From positions 1 through 40,318 of IMG/VR virus record IMGVR_UViG_3300009774_000126: 40,318 nucleotides of DNA, one strand, 5' to 3'. Position 1 is the first letter of the stretch; the number at the start of each line of letters is the position of its first letter. This stretch comes from a virus. The position numbers and the translations under genes are program-made. Of the stretch, positions 14,073 to 20,631 are shown in pieces. The notes beneath the pieces are model-generated. The model was not told where the DNA came from. It made no database searches and saw only the letters and a program-made list of their open reading frames with translations.

Positions 14073-14385
14073 TAAATTTATGGGAAATTCAAACTCTTAT
14101 CATATTTACGGAAATATAAAAAAACAATGGACTATGTTGGTTAAACTTGCAGTAGGTAGGGACAAGCCAAAGGAACCTATAGAAAAAAGCATAGTAACCA
14201 TAACCTACTACTTTAAAAATAGAATAAGACATGATCCAGATAATTATTCTGGAAAAATGATACTAGATGGCTTAGTACAAAGTGGAGTAATAAAAGATGA
14301 TAGCTTTAAAAATATAAGCTTAAGACTTGAAGGAGATTATGACAAAGCAAACCCAAGAACGGAAATAGAAATCCAGGAGGTCTAA
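14035..14385 (+). CDS. rusA: RusA-type Holliday junction endonuclease
   Basis: A 116-residue RusA-family resolvase. Family marks: PPSNNKFMG near the N-terminus and RHDPDNYSGKMILDGLVQSGVIKDD, which carries the metal-binding aspartates (DPDN and DD). RusA dimers cut four-way junctions, here presumably clearing branches from replicating DNA before packaging. It follows the replication genes in the same operon, and its TAA overlaps the next ATG. Confidence 0.9.
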   Translation: MKIIINEIPPSNNKFMGNSNSYHIYGNIKKQWTMLVKLAVGRDKPKEPIEKSIVTITYYFKNRIRHDPDNYSGKMILDGLVQSGVIKDDSFKNISLRLEGDYDKANPRTEIEIQEV

Positions 14386-14795
14386 TGATGGCTGATAAAA
14401 CATGTCCTAGATGTAAAGAAACTAAAGATGCAACAATGATAAATTTTTCAAGGGATAAAAAATCATCTACTGGTTTAACAGCTTGGTGCAGAGTATGTAT
14501 AAACGATTACTATAAAAAAAGATATAAGCCTAAAAGTAAAATAAATAATGTCACAAAAGTAATAGAATTTATACCCGAAAAAGAAATACCAAAGGTTATT
14601 ATGCCAAAAGTGAATATGTTTAAAGGTCATAGCTACTCCATACAGGTGCCAAGACAAGGAAAGGGCACAGAAGGTAGGCTAGTAAGAGGACAAGTCATAC
14701 AAGAGACAGATAGCTTTATAACATTACAGACTAAAAACTATAAAGAGGGCTTTAGTAGATGGGAGCTAAGTAAATATAAAATAATGGAGGTATAA
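14385..14795 (+). CDS. zinc-finger protein sharing the N-terminal domain of the HNH genes
   Basis: 136 residues. Residues 6-44 form a C2-C2 zinc finger (CPRCKE ... SRDKKSSTGLTAWCRVCINDYYKKRY) closely like the N-terminal finger of the two HNH endonucleases at 19469 and 20802 (CSKCGEEK ... KDGFTGECKTC). There is no HNH core. The C-terminal part (EGRLVRGQVIQETDSFITLQTKNYKEGFSRWEL) is a small beta domain common in Firmicutes phage proteins. Likely DNA-binding; role unknown. Two adjacent ATGs (14385, 14388) are possible. Confidence 0.65.
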   Translation: MMADKTCPRCKETKDATMINFSRDKKSSTGLTAWCRVCINDYYKKRYKPKSKINNVTKVIEFIPEKEIPKVIMPKVNMFKGHSYSIQVPRQGKGTEGRLVRGQVIQETDSFITLQTKNYKEGFSRWELSKYKIMEV

Positions 14796-14797
14796 AA

Positions 14798-14983
14798 ATG
14801 GTTTGTAATAGTTGCTATGGCAAAATGGTCGAAGTAAAAATTATAAATAGAGTAAATCATGAACAGATCGTCAAAGTTTGTACCTTATGCGGTAAAACAG
14901 CAACAAAGGAAAGCCTATATTATAAATTTAAAAGTGAATATTTAGTAGATTTTATAGATGGTTATATGGAGGTGGCTAATTAA
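14798..14983 (+). CDS. zinc-ribbon protein, 61 residues
   Basis: MVCNSCYGKMVEVKI ... CTLCGKTATK shows two CxxC pairs in a beta context, a minimal zinc ribbon, followed by a C-terminal helix. TGGAGG precedes the ATG; the stop TAA shares a base with the next ATG. Confidence 0.65.
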   Translation: MVCNSCYGKMVEVKIINRVNHEQIVKVCTLCGKTATKESLYYKFKSEYLVDFIDGYMEVAN

Positions 14984-15258
14984 TGGGAAACTTAGAACAA
15001 GCTTTACAAGAAGATTTACCTTTTGATGAAGATTGCTCCTATAATTGCCACGAAATAGAAAACTGGAAGGAACTTGTTACCCAAAAGAATGAACTACTGA
15101 TTGAAAAGAATGTTACCATCTTAGAAAAAAATCTAATGATAGTCGAGTTAAGAGATTTGATAGAAGAATTAATGAATGAAAATCAAGCCTATAGAGCTAC
15201 AATCGACAGATATGATGAATACATAAGCAACTATGATACTGCTAATAAGACAATTTAA
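14983..15258 (+). CDS. coiled-coil hypothetical protein
   Basis: 91 acidic residues. From residue 27 onward it is one long predicted coiled coil (WKELVTQKNELLIEKNVTILEKNLMIVELRDLIEELMNE). No known domain. The ribosome binding site GGAGGTGG is inside the end of the preceding gene, so the two are coupled. Confidence 0.6.
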   Translation: MGNLEQALQEDLPFDEDCSYNCHEIENWKELVTQKNELLIEKNVTILEKNLMIVELRDLIEELMNENQAYRATIDRYDEYISNYDTANKTI

Positions 15259-15288
15259 TAATAAAAATGCTAATTAGGAGGGTTTAAA

Positions 15289-15552
15289 ATGGCAATAACA
15301 GAAGGTTTGTGTCCTTGTATGGAAATAGAAGAAGGGTTAATAAATGATTGTGATGATTGCCCTTATACTCCTGTAAATGGAGAGAATGAAACATTTGAAC
15401 GAAAAGAAGTTGTTATGAAAGACTTAATTAATTCAATAGAAATTACATTATGCCAGCTATTAACAGATATACCATATAAGGATTTAAGTAAGAAAGAGAT
15501 TAAAGAAGTATTAGTAGAACTGTTAGTAGTAATAAGAGAATTTGATAAGTAA
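15289..15552 (+). CDS. hypothetical protein with N-terminal cysteine cluster
   Basis: 87 acidic residues. The first 25 hold CPC and CDDC (LCPCMEIEEGLINDCDDCPY), a possible metal site; residues 40-87 are helical (DLINSIEITLCQLL ... IKEVLVELLVVIREFDK). GGAGGG precedes the ATG. A repeat flank of the next cassette begins 6 bases after its stop. Function unknown. Confidence 0.6.
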   Translation: MAITEGLCPCMEIEEGLINDCDDCPYTPVNGENETFERKEVVMKDLINSIEITLCQLLTDIPYKDLSKKEIKEVLVELLVVIREFDK

Positions 15553-15558
15553 TGACCA

Positions 15559-15577
15559 TAAATGTTTTTTATGCGAC
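15559..15577. repeat. cassette left flank, copy 2
   Basis: TAAATGTTTTTTATGCGAC, identical to 7958-7976, placed just before the gene at 15598 as the first copy is before the methyltransferase gene. Confidence 0.75.
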
Positions 15578-15597
15578 ACAGATAAGGGGAGGACGTT

Positions 15598-15933
15598 ATG
15601 TTAAAAATAGGAGATTCAGTTGGAGCAATTTACAAAAGAATCAAAGATGGTGTAGAAGAATGGTATTTACATGAAGATAAAATTAACAAGATTGTTGAAC
15701 TTAAAAGCGGTAAAAAATATTATACAAAATCTAAATTTTATCCATTAGATGCGGATGATGTTGATAGTAATACAGAAATTCAAGAGAAAAGCGAAGGATA
15801 TATTCTCACGAGAGAAGTATTCGGACTAAATGATATTACTAGACCAAAAGCTGAAAATTGGGTTGAGTGGACAAAAGAAAATATGGATAAAGCTGTTAGT
15901 GCTCTATCATCAATAAAGAGTAATGTCGTATAA
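15598..15933 (+). CDS. hypothetical protein in a repeat-bracketed cassette
   Basis: A 111-residue protein: an N-terminal beta region (MLKIGDSVGAIYKRIKDGVEEWYLHEDKINKIVELKSGKKYYT in several strands) and a C-terminal helix (WVEWTKENMDKAVSALSSI). No family recognised. Its stop codon TAA lies inside the 25-base right flank (15924-15948), so the last codons are supplied by the repeat; the left flank ends 20 bases before the ATG. The same flanks bracket the methyltransferase gene, so this is probably exchangeable cargo. GGGGAGGACGTT precedes the ATG. Confidence 0.65.
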   Translation: MLKIGDSVGAIYKRIKDGVEEWYLHEDKINKIVELKSGKKYYTKSKFYPLDADDVDSNTEIQEKSEGYILTREVFGLNDITRPKAENWVEWTKENMDKAVSALSSIKSNVV

Positions 15934-15948
15934 CAAGTATTAAACGAA
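15924..15948. repeat. cassette right flank, copy 2
   Basis: 25 bases starting TGTCGTATAACAAGTATTAA, identical to 8633-8657. Here the repeat begins 10 bases inside the coding region and contributes its stop codon. Confidence 0.75.
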
Positions 15949-15988
15949 CTAATCGAATTTATCGAGTAGTTGAAAAGGAGGATTACAA

Positions 15989-16510
15989 ATGATATTAGAT
16001 AGTGGTAATAGGAGAGAGTTTCCCTCCGGAAGTGTAAGGGATATAAGCGAGGGAAAGGGTCGCTGTGATTTACTTCCTCTTGGAATAATAGGGGCAAGAA
16101 TGGAAAGTAAAACATTAGAACATATAGAAATGTATATAAGATGTGGAAGTGTTAACGACCTTTGGGCGGCATTGGATTATTGTGTGGGTGGAGAAGAAGA
16201 AGATTTTATAACAGCTATGCTAGATGTATCAGTCCAATACGAAGAAGGGGCAAAAAAGTATAGTGATAGAAATTGGGAAAAAGGAATACCGTTACACTGT
16301 TACATTGATTCAGCAGTTAGACATTATTTAAAATTCAGTAGAGGTGATGTAGACGAAAATCATTCTAGGGCCTTTATTTGGAATATCATTTGTGCAATAT
16401 GGACCCATGAGAATAAGCCTGAAATGATAGATTTGCCTTTTAAAGATAATTGGAAGAAGGCTAATCCATTAATAGATGAATTTAATTTTATACAGGAACC
16501 TAATGAATAA
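15989..16510 (+). CDS. dATP/dGTP diphosphohydrolase-like protein (MazZ-type)
   Basis: 173 residues. The N-terminus SGNRREFPSGSVRDI-EGKGRCDLLPL and the block YEEGAKKYSDRNWEKGIPL ... DSAVRHYLKFSRGDVDENHSRAFIWNIICAIW match the phage dATP/dGTP diphosphohydrolase family (PF18909), which includes MazZ of phages that replace adenine by 2-aminoadenine. E, K and D/H residues of the MazG-type metal site are visible (EEGAKKY, DENH). No PurZ-like synthetase is present, so base replacement is unlikely; nucleotide pool adjustment is more probable. AAAAGGAGG precedes ATG 15989. Its end overlaps the HNH gene by 8 bases. Confidence 0.78.
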   Translation: MILDSGNRREFPSGSVRDISEGKGRCDLLPLGIIGARMESKTLEHIEMYIRCGSVNDLWAALDYCVGGEEEDFITAMLDVSVQYEEGAKKYSDRNWEKGIPLHCYIDSAVRHYLKFSRGDVDENHSRAFIWNIICAIWTHENKPEMIDLPFKDNWKKANPLIDEFNFIQEPNE

Positions 16511-16811
16511 GAAAATAGTACAAGCAGTGTTAGAAAGGTCAAGGGGAATTTGTGAATATTGCGGAGTATACAAGGGTGACAGCCTTGAACTCCATCATAT
16601 TATCGGTGGCAATGGTAAGAGAAAACAACATGAATCAATAGAATCAGTTATAGCCTTATGTTATGAACATCATAGAGGGACTAATGGAGTACATGGGAAG
16701 AATGGTAGAGAATTAGACTTAAAACTAAAAAGGAAATTACAACAGACATATATAGAGCAAGGATATACAGAGATAAAGGTTAGGAAATTAATGGGCGGAA
16801 AATTATATTAG
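16503..16811 (+). CDS. small HNH nuclease
   Basis: 102 residues with an HNH fold: CEYCG (metal or structural Cys pair), LELHHIIGG with the catalytic HH, and ALCYEHHRGTNGVHG. The C-terminal helix is basic (LKLKRKLQQTYIEQGY). It lies in the replication region rather than by the terminase, so it may act in recombination or be a homing-type nuclease. I take ATG 16503 because AGGAACCTA lies just upstream and the start overlaps the preceding stop by 8 bases; an in-frame ATG at 16476 also exists. Confidence 0.8.
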   Translation: MNKKIVQAVLERSRGICEYCGVYKGDSLELHHIIGGNGKRKQHESIESVIALCYEHHRGTNGVHGKNGRELDLKLKRKLQQTYIEQGYTEIKVRKLMGGKLY

Positions 16812-16821
16812 GAGGGTTAAA

Positions 16822-17028
16822 ATGAAATTATGCACGCTAAAGAACGGGGCTATTGTTTGGGAAATAGATGAAATGAGAGTTCAAATTGTAGATTATCACA
16901 TATGTAAATTTAAAGAAGTTGAAGATAAAATTGAGGTATTCGCACATGGTGGAAATGTAAAAATAACATTAGAAAAAGATAAATTCAAAGAAATGTTCAG
17001 AGAGGTTGCTTCATTTTCTAAAGAATAA
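16822..17028 (+). CDS. hypothetical protein, 68 residues
   Basis: A small beta-rich protein (LCTLKNGAIVWEIDEMRVQIVDYHICKF) with a charged C-terminal helix. TAGGAGGG precedes the ATG. Family not recognised. Confidence 0.6.
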   Translation: MKLCTLKNGAIVWEIDEMRVQIVDYHICKFKEVEDKIEVFAHGGNVKITLEKDKFKEMFREVASFSKE

Positions 17029-17041
17029 AGGGAGGATTAAT

Positions 17042-17350
17042 ATGTGGAATGAGGTTATAAGAATTGTAAATTTGGATGGAATGTACAGATGTATAAAATG
17101 TGGTACTGATTTAGAATATGGAATAGAGGGAGTAGATTTTGAATTTAGTAATGGTTATAGTAATAAAGTTTGCATAAGTTGTGGAGGAACAAAATTTAAA
17201 GAATTAGAAGAAGTTACTAATATTTATTATAAATTATATTGGTTTTTAGGAACAGGGATAAGAGCAAAAGCAGAACTAGATACCCAAAACTTATGGGACA
17301 AGATTAGAACTTTTATATGGTTAAAATTACCTAAACCAAATAATAAATAA
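17042..17350 (+). CDS. zinc-ribbon hypothetical protein
   Basis: 102 residues with CIKC near residue 17 and CISCGG near 46, a zinc ribbon, then a helical C-terminal half with aromatic residues (YYKLYWFLGTGIRAKAEL, IWLKLPKPNNK). GGGAGG precedes ATG 17042; a longer in-frame start at 17006 has no ribosome binding site. Function unknown. Confidence 0.62.
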   Translation: MWNEVIRIVNLDGMYRCIKCGTDLEYGIEGVDFEFSNGYSNKVCISCGGTKFKELEEVTNIYYKLYWFLGTGIRAKAELDTQNLWDKIRTFIWLKLPKPNNK

Positions 17351-17361
17351 AGGAGGATTAA

Positions 17362-17559
17362 ATGTCAATGGATAATAAGTTTGAACTTGGAGAGTTGCTT
17401 TTAATTTATGATGCATTGTTAAGATTACCAATAAGTATAGTTTTAAATGCTGGTGAGATGCCAAGTGGAGTAAAATATCAATCTGTTAGTAGAAGAGATT
17501 TATTAACTAAAGTAAAAGAATTAGGTAAACAGTTAGAAAATGCAGGAGGGTTAATATGA
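17362..17559 (+). CDS. hypothetical protein, 65 residues
   Basis: A small mainly helical protein (ELGELLLIYDALLRLPISIVLNAGE ... RDLLTKVKELGKQLENAGGLI). AGGAGG precedes the ATG, and the stop TGA overlaps the next start. Family not recognised. Confidence 0.6.
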   Translation: MSMDNKFELGELLLIYDALLRLPISIVLNAGEMPSGVKYQSVSRRDLLTKVKELGKQLENAGGLI

Positions 17560-17708
17560 GTGACTGGGTAATGTTAATTTATGTTGCTATAACAATAGTA
17601 TGGGGAATAGTAGGCTATGTTAAAGGATTTGATGATGGTAGAAAAAAACAAGATGAAGATATAGAAAACATCATAGTAAAGGCATTTAAAAAGTATAACG
17701 GGTGCTAA
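17556..17708 (+). CDS. single-pass membrane peptide, 50 residues
   Basis: MSDWVMLIYVAITIVWGIVGYV is one membrane segment, followed by a charged cytoplasmic-looking tail (KGFDDGRKKQDEDIENII). GCAGGAGGG precedes the ATG inside the upstream gene; the overlap is ATGA. Function unknown. Confidence 0.6.
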   Translation: MSDWVMLIYVAITIVWGIVGYVKGFDDGRKKQDEDIENIIVKAFKKYNGC

Positions 17709-17709
17709 T

Positions 17710-18261
17710 ATGAAAGCTAACTCCATAAAAATACAATACCCAGAGGACACTAAGCAGATGGAAATAGTCCTCACTACCTACAGAAGCAATCAGACCATAC
17801 AAGAGATATTAAAATTAAAAGAGATAGTAATAAATGGCAAAGAATTAACAGTTGATATAAAGCAATACAGAAAGAAACGTTCACTTGATGCGAATGCTTA
17901 TTGCTTTGTGTTGTGTCAGAAGATAGCCGAAGTCATAAAGAATACTAAAGAATATGTATATAAACAAGCTATAAAGCAAGTAGGACAATTTGAGATAGTA
18001 CCAATTAGAAATGATGCAGTTGAAAGATGGATGGTTGCTTGGAATAGTAAAGGATTAGGTTGGCAATCAGAAATATTAGAGGATAGCAAATTAGAAGGAT
18101 ATAAAAAGACTATAAATTATTATGGTAGTAGCGTATACGACACAAAAGAAATGTCTTTATTGCTTGAAGAAATAGTAGGACAAGCAAAGGAATTAGGCAT
18201 AGAAACTATATCACAAGCTGAGAAGGTTGCTTTATTAAATAGATGGGGAAAAGGGGTGTAA
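17710..18261 (+). CDS. NinB-like recombination protein (tentative)
   Basis: 183 residues. The block KKRSLDANAYCFVLCQKIAEVI followed by a helical region and YYGSSVYDTKEMSLLLEEIVGQAKELGIET is shared by many Firmicutes phage proteins of this size that are likened to NinB, a DNA-binding protein of the phage recombination pathway. It lies at the end of the early region just before the late regulator. The functional assignment is tentative. Confidence 0.55.
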   Translation: MKANSIKIQYPEDTKQMEIVLTTYRSNQTIQEILKLKEIVINGKELTVDIKQYRKKRSLDANAYCFVLCQKIAEVIKNTKEYVYKQAIKQVGQFEIVPIRNDAVERWMVAWNSKGLGWQSEILEDSKLEGYKKTINYYGSSVYDTKEMSLLLEEIVGQAKELGIETISQAEKVALLNRWGKGV

Positions 18262-18262
18262 T

Positions 18263-18679
18263 ATGAAGGGGAAAATAGAGAAAGCTAACTTTAAACTAAT
18301 AGAGGCTGAACTAAGGTCTTTTAAAAATAGTAAAGCAGAATTAGAAGCTTTAAGAAGAGACATAATTGAAGATGCTCAACTACAAGGGGAAAGAGTTCAA
18401 AGCTCAACTATAAGCGATACAACATCAAATAAAGCCATTAGGTTAGTTAGTAGTCCTGAGATATTAGAGATAAGCAAGAGAATTAATGCAATAGAAGATG
18501 GTTTGATGATAATAGCAAAGCATGACTTAAAAATAAGACTTCTTAAAATGAAGTATTTTGAGCATAAGTACACAGATAGAGGGATTATGGAAGAATTAAA
18601 CATAGGACAAAATTGCTTTTATAAATGGAGAAATGAAATTATTGCAGTAGTGGCAAATAAATTAGGGTGGAAGATATAG
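18263..18679 (+). CDS. ArpU/RinA-like late transcription regulator
   Basis: 138 residues, helical, ending in a sigma-70 region 4-like helix-turn-helix (LLKMKYFEHKYTDRGIMEELNIGQNCFYKWRNEIIAVVANKLG). The N-terminal helices and the SSTISDTTSNKAIRLVSS stretch fit the RinA/ArpU group of phage late activators, which switch on packaging and structural genes. Its place at the end of the early genes, upstream of packaging, agrees. The predicted late promoter at 22939-22967 is a possible target. Confidence 0.78.
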   Translation: MKGKIEKANFKLIEAELRSFKNSKAELEALRRDIIEDAQLQGERVQSSTISDTTSNKAIRLVSSPEILEISKRINAIEDGLMIIAKHDLKIRLLKMKYFEHKYTDRGIMEELNIGQNCFYKWRNEIIAVVANKLGWKI

Positions 18680-18690
18680 GAGGGGTTAGA

Positions 18691-18879
18691 GTGGATATAA
18701 AAATAGAAATAAAAATAAAATCTCCTAATATAGTAAATTTATGCCCTTATTGCTTAGGTTCGGGAAAACTCAAAGCAATGCAAATGGCAGCTGTTTATGG
18801 TGGGGGCTCTATTAGAGTAAATGACACTAAAGTTAAATGTAACCATTGTAATGGTACTGGAAGGAGATACAATGAATAA
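18691..18879 (+). CDS. DnaJ-type zinc-finger protein (half domain)
   Basis: 62 residues with CPYCLGSG and CNHCNGTG, two of the four CxxCxGxG motifs that make up the DnaJ central zinc domain, giving one zinc site. No J domain. Such half-domains are frequent as small phage proteins. GTG 18691 follows AGGAGGGG; an in-frame GTG at 18667 is the alternative. Function unknown. Confidence 0.62.
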   Translation: MDIKIEIKIKSPNIVNLCPYCLGSGKLKAMQMAAVYGGGSIRVNDTKVKCNHCNGTGRRYNE

Positions 18880-19018
18880 TGATAGATATTCAGAGTTGAT
18901 GAAAGAATTAGCAGATAAAAAGAAAGAATTTGATAAAATGTATGAAGAAAATCCTCTAATGGAATACAGTACAACACAATTAAAAGCTGAATTGAGAAGG
19001 AGAAAAAAGGAGTGTTAG
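18872..19018 (+). CDS. 48-residue charged helical protein
   Basis: MNNDRYSELMKELADKKKEF... is a single long charged helix ending in RRRKKEC. AAGGAG lies 6 bases before ATG 18872, and the start overlaps the previous gene by 8 bases. Function unknown. Confidence 0.55.
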   Translation: MNNDRYSELMKELADKKKEFDKMYEENPLMEYSTTQLKAELRRRKKEC

Positions 19019-19019
19019 A

Positions 19020-19280
19020 ATGGATAAAGAAAGTATATTAAAAATATTAGACTATATAACATATGCTAAAAGAAAAAATTCAGGTGTATTAATAATTGAT
19101 GATGAAAAGATGATAGACACAATTGAAAACTCATTAGAAAAACAGATAGCATATAAGCCTCAAGACATAGACAAAACATATAATATGGAAAAGATAGGTA
19201 CTTGTAAATGCGGTAACAATTCAGTATTAGAGTATGAAAAGTATTGTTCTAATTGCGGTCAACGTTTATATTGGGATTAA
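19020..19280 (+). CDS. hypothetical protein with C-terminal zinc ribbon
   Basis: 86 residues: a helical N-terminal half, then CKCGN ... CSNCGQRLYW, a rubredoxin-like zinc ribbon seen in many small phage proteins. It ends directly before the structured element that precedes the first HNH endonuclease gene, so that element plus HNH gene may be an insertion after this gene. Confidence 0.6.
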   Translation: MDKESILKILDYITYAKRKNSGVLIIDDEKMIDTIENSLEKQIAYKPQDIDKTYNMEKIGTCKCGNNSVLEYEKYCSNCGQRLYWD

Positions 19281-19299
19281 ACAGGTAAAAAATGGGTAG

Positions 19300-19463
19300 T
19301 TTTGGCATACCAAAAGGTGTTATTATTGTATTATGAGAGATGTGTGTAAAAGGATATAGAGATATGTATGGGATAGGTAAGGATTAATTACCCTTATCGA
19401 ACAGTGGTATTCCGAACCACCTTCCCATATTAATAATTATCGGACAAGCATTACGGAGGTGCT
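19300..19463 (+). ncRNA. structured pseudoknotted RNA element, copy 1
   Basis: Upstream of the HNH gene at 19469. Core, 19366-19463: outer stem GTATGGGA (19366-19373) with TCCCATAT (19423-19430); hairpin GGTAA/TTACC (19376-19380, 19388-19392); hairpin GTGGT/ACCAC (19404-19408, 19416-19420) with loop ATTCCGA; loop TCCGA (19411-19415) pairs with TCGGA (19440-19444), a pseudoknot. Finally AGCA/TGCT (19447-19450, 19460-19463) encloses the ribosome binding site CGGAGG. The second copy before the other HNH gene has the same architecture with different stem bases, i.e. covariation. A further perfect hairpin TTTTGG-CATA-CCAAAA (19300-19315) lies at its 5' side. Role unknown: translational control of the nuclease, a ribozyme remnant or a guide-like RNA are all possible. 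Confidence 0.6.
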
Positions 19464-19468
19464 ATTTT

Positions 19469-20131
19469 ATGGAAACAAAGATATGTAGTAAATGTGGAGA
19501 AGAAAAATCTTTAGAATGTTTTTATACTGAAAAACGAAATAAAGATGGGTTTACGGGTGAATGTAAAACTTGCTTAGCTATACGAATGAAGCAATACAAC
19601 AAAGATAATAAAGAAAAAATAGCTATAACAAAGAAGCAATATTGCGCAGATAATAAAGAAACAATATCTATAAAAATGAAGCAATATCAAAAAGATAATA
19701 AAGAAACAATTAAGCAATATTACGAAGATAATAAAGAAATAATATCTATAAAAAGTAAGCAATATAGAGAAGATAATCCTGAAAAGTTTCGCCTTTACAC
19801 CCAACGTCGCAGGGCACTTAAACAAGGGTTACCTAGTACATTAACAACTATCCAGTGGAATGGTGTAAAGGAATATTTTAATAACAAATGTGCTTATTGC
19901 GGCGAAGATAAGCCATTAGAACAGGAGCATCTAATAGCTTTAAGTAAAGGTGGAGAGTACACTCATAATAATATTATACCTTGTTGTAGGAATTGTAATA
20001 ATAGCAAACATGATAAAGACTTTTTTAAATGGTATCCAACACAAAAACAATATAACAAAGAAAGAGAAAGTAAAATATTAACACATTTGGGTTATACAAC
20101 TGAAGATACACAACAATTGAGCATCCTATAG
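19469..20131 (+). CDS. freestanding HNH homing endonuclease, repeat-linker type (copy 1)
   Basis: 220 residues. Residues 6-35 are a zinc finger (C6, C9, C32, C35). Residues 38-108 are about five tandem repeats of 11-15 residues on the theme KQY-x2-DNKE-x-I. Residues 137-190 are an HNH nuclease (C141/C144, EH 153-154, NN 167-168, C173/C176). The finger and repeats probably recognise a long DNA target while the HNH part cuts, as in homing endonucleases. The gene has its own 5' structured RNA and its own terminator, so it looks like an independent mobile unit between phage genes. Paralogue of 20802-21578. Confidence 0.82.
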   Translation: METKICSKCGEEKSLECFYTEKRNKDGFTGECKTCLAIRMKQYNKDNKEKIAITKKQYCADNKETISIKMKQYQKDNKETIKQYYEDNKEIISIKSKQYREDNPEKFRLYTQRRRALKQGLPSTLTTIQWNGVKEYFNNKCAYCGEDKPLEQEHLIALSKGGEYTHNNIIPCCRNCNNSKHDKDFFKWYPTQKQYNKERESKILTHLGYTTEDTQQLSIL

Positions 20132-20144
20132 AGGGTGCTTTTTT
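20121..20144 (+). terminator. intrinsic terminator after HNH copy 1
   Basis: GCATCCT-ATAG-AGGGTGC (7-bp stem with one T-G pair) followed by six or seven T; it overlaps the stop codon (20129-20131) of the HNH gene. Confidence 0.85.
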
Positions 20145-20167
20145 AATACCTATTTGGAGTGATAATA

Positions 20168-20416
20168 TTGCGAAAGTACATAAAGAAAATAGGTAAATAT
20201 AAAATTAAACGAACTAGATTTGATTGGATAGTAATTAATACAATAACACAAGCTCATGCACACTTTAAGTCTAAATGGGGTTGTGAATCAATTATACATA
20301 TGTTAAATGAAGAAATAGAGCCTGATAATCCTTATTTTATAGAGAGTAAAAGAAGATTAACCGAAGAAAAGAAAGAGAAGCAATATTATATTATAAATAG
20401 GGGTGTAAAAAGATGA
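20168..20416 (+). CDS. small basic hypothetical protein
   Basis: 82 residues, basic (RKYIKKIGKYKIKRTRFDWIV), with a central helix containing AHAHFKSKWGCESIIHML and a charged end. TTG 20168 lies 9 bases after TTGGAGTG; GTG 20159 is in frame but too close to that site. The stop overlaps the next ATG (ATGA). It lies between the two HNH units and may have been part of the original phage operon. Family not recognised. Confidence 0.55.
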   Translation: MRKYIKKIGKYKIKRTRFDWIVINTITQAHAHFKSKWGCESIIHMLNEEIEPDNPYFIESKRRLTEEKKEKQYYIINRGVKR

Positions 20417-20631
20417 AGGAATATATCGTATATAAATGTCTAGTATGTGGGTGTATCTTCATCTTACCTAGCGACCACGTTAAATATAACGAAAATGAAG
20501 GCAATTATATAACTTGTCCATTTAGAGGGCATAAGCAAATAGTAGTATCAGGAGCATATGACAGTTTAAAAGAGTGTATGGAGCATTCACATTACAAAAG
20601 AGATCATAGAGCAATAAAGCAAATAAAATAG
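20413..20631 (+). CDS. zinc-binding hypothetical protein, 72 residues
   Basis: MKEYIVYKCLVCGCIFILPSDH ... CPFRGHKQI: CLVCGC plus a later Cys and His suggest a small zinc ribbon, followed by a His-rich helical end. Proteins of this pattern are frequent in clostridial phages; function unknown. Its stop is directly before the second structured element. Confidence 0.6.
   Translation: MKEYIVYKCLVCGCIFILPSDHVKYNENEGNYITCPFRGHKQIVVSGAYDSLKECMEHSHYKRDHRAIKQIK

Noticed and set aside
15989-16510. A 2-aminoadenine (Z) genome system
   Set aside because: Only the MazZ-like protein is present; no PurZ synthetase or DatZ is seen in the window, and this protein family is common in phages with normal bases.
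19580-19790. Regularly spaced GATAATAAAGAAA-type DNA repeats suggesting a CRISPR array
   Set aside because: The repeats are short, imperfect and in frame; they encode the DNKE peptide repeats of the HNH protein. No unique spacers between identical repeats and no cas genes.
19281-20131. IscB/IsrB-type omega RNA (HEARO) with RNA-guided nuclease
   Set aside because: The protein has an HNH domain but no RuvC-like parts, no bridge helix and no P1-like domain, and the leader does not follow the HEARO layout as I know it. Kept only as a general analogy.
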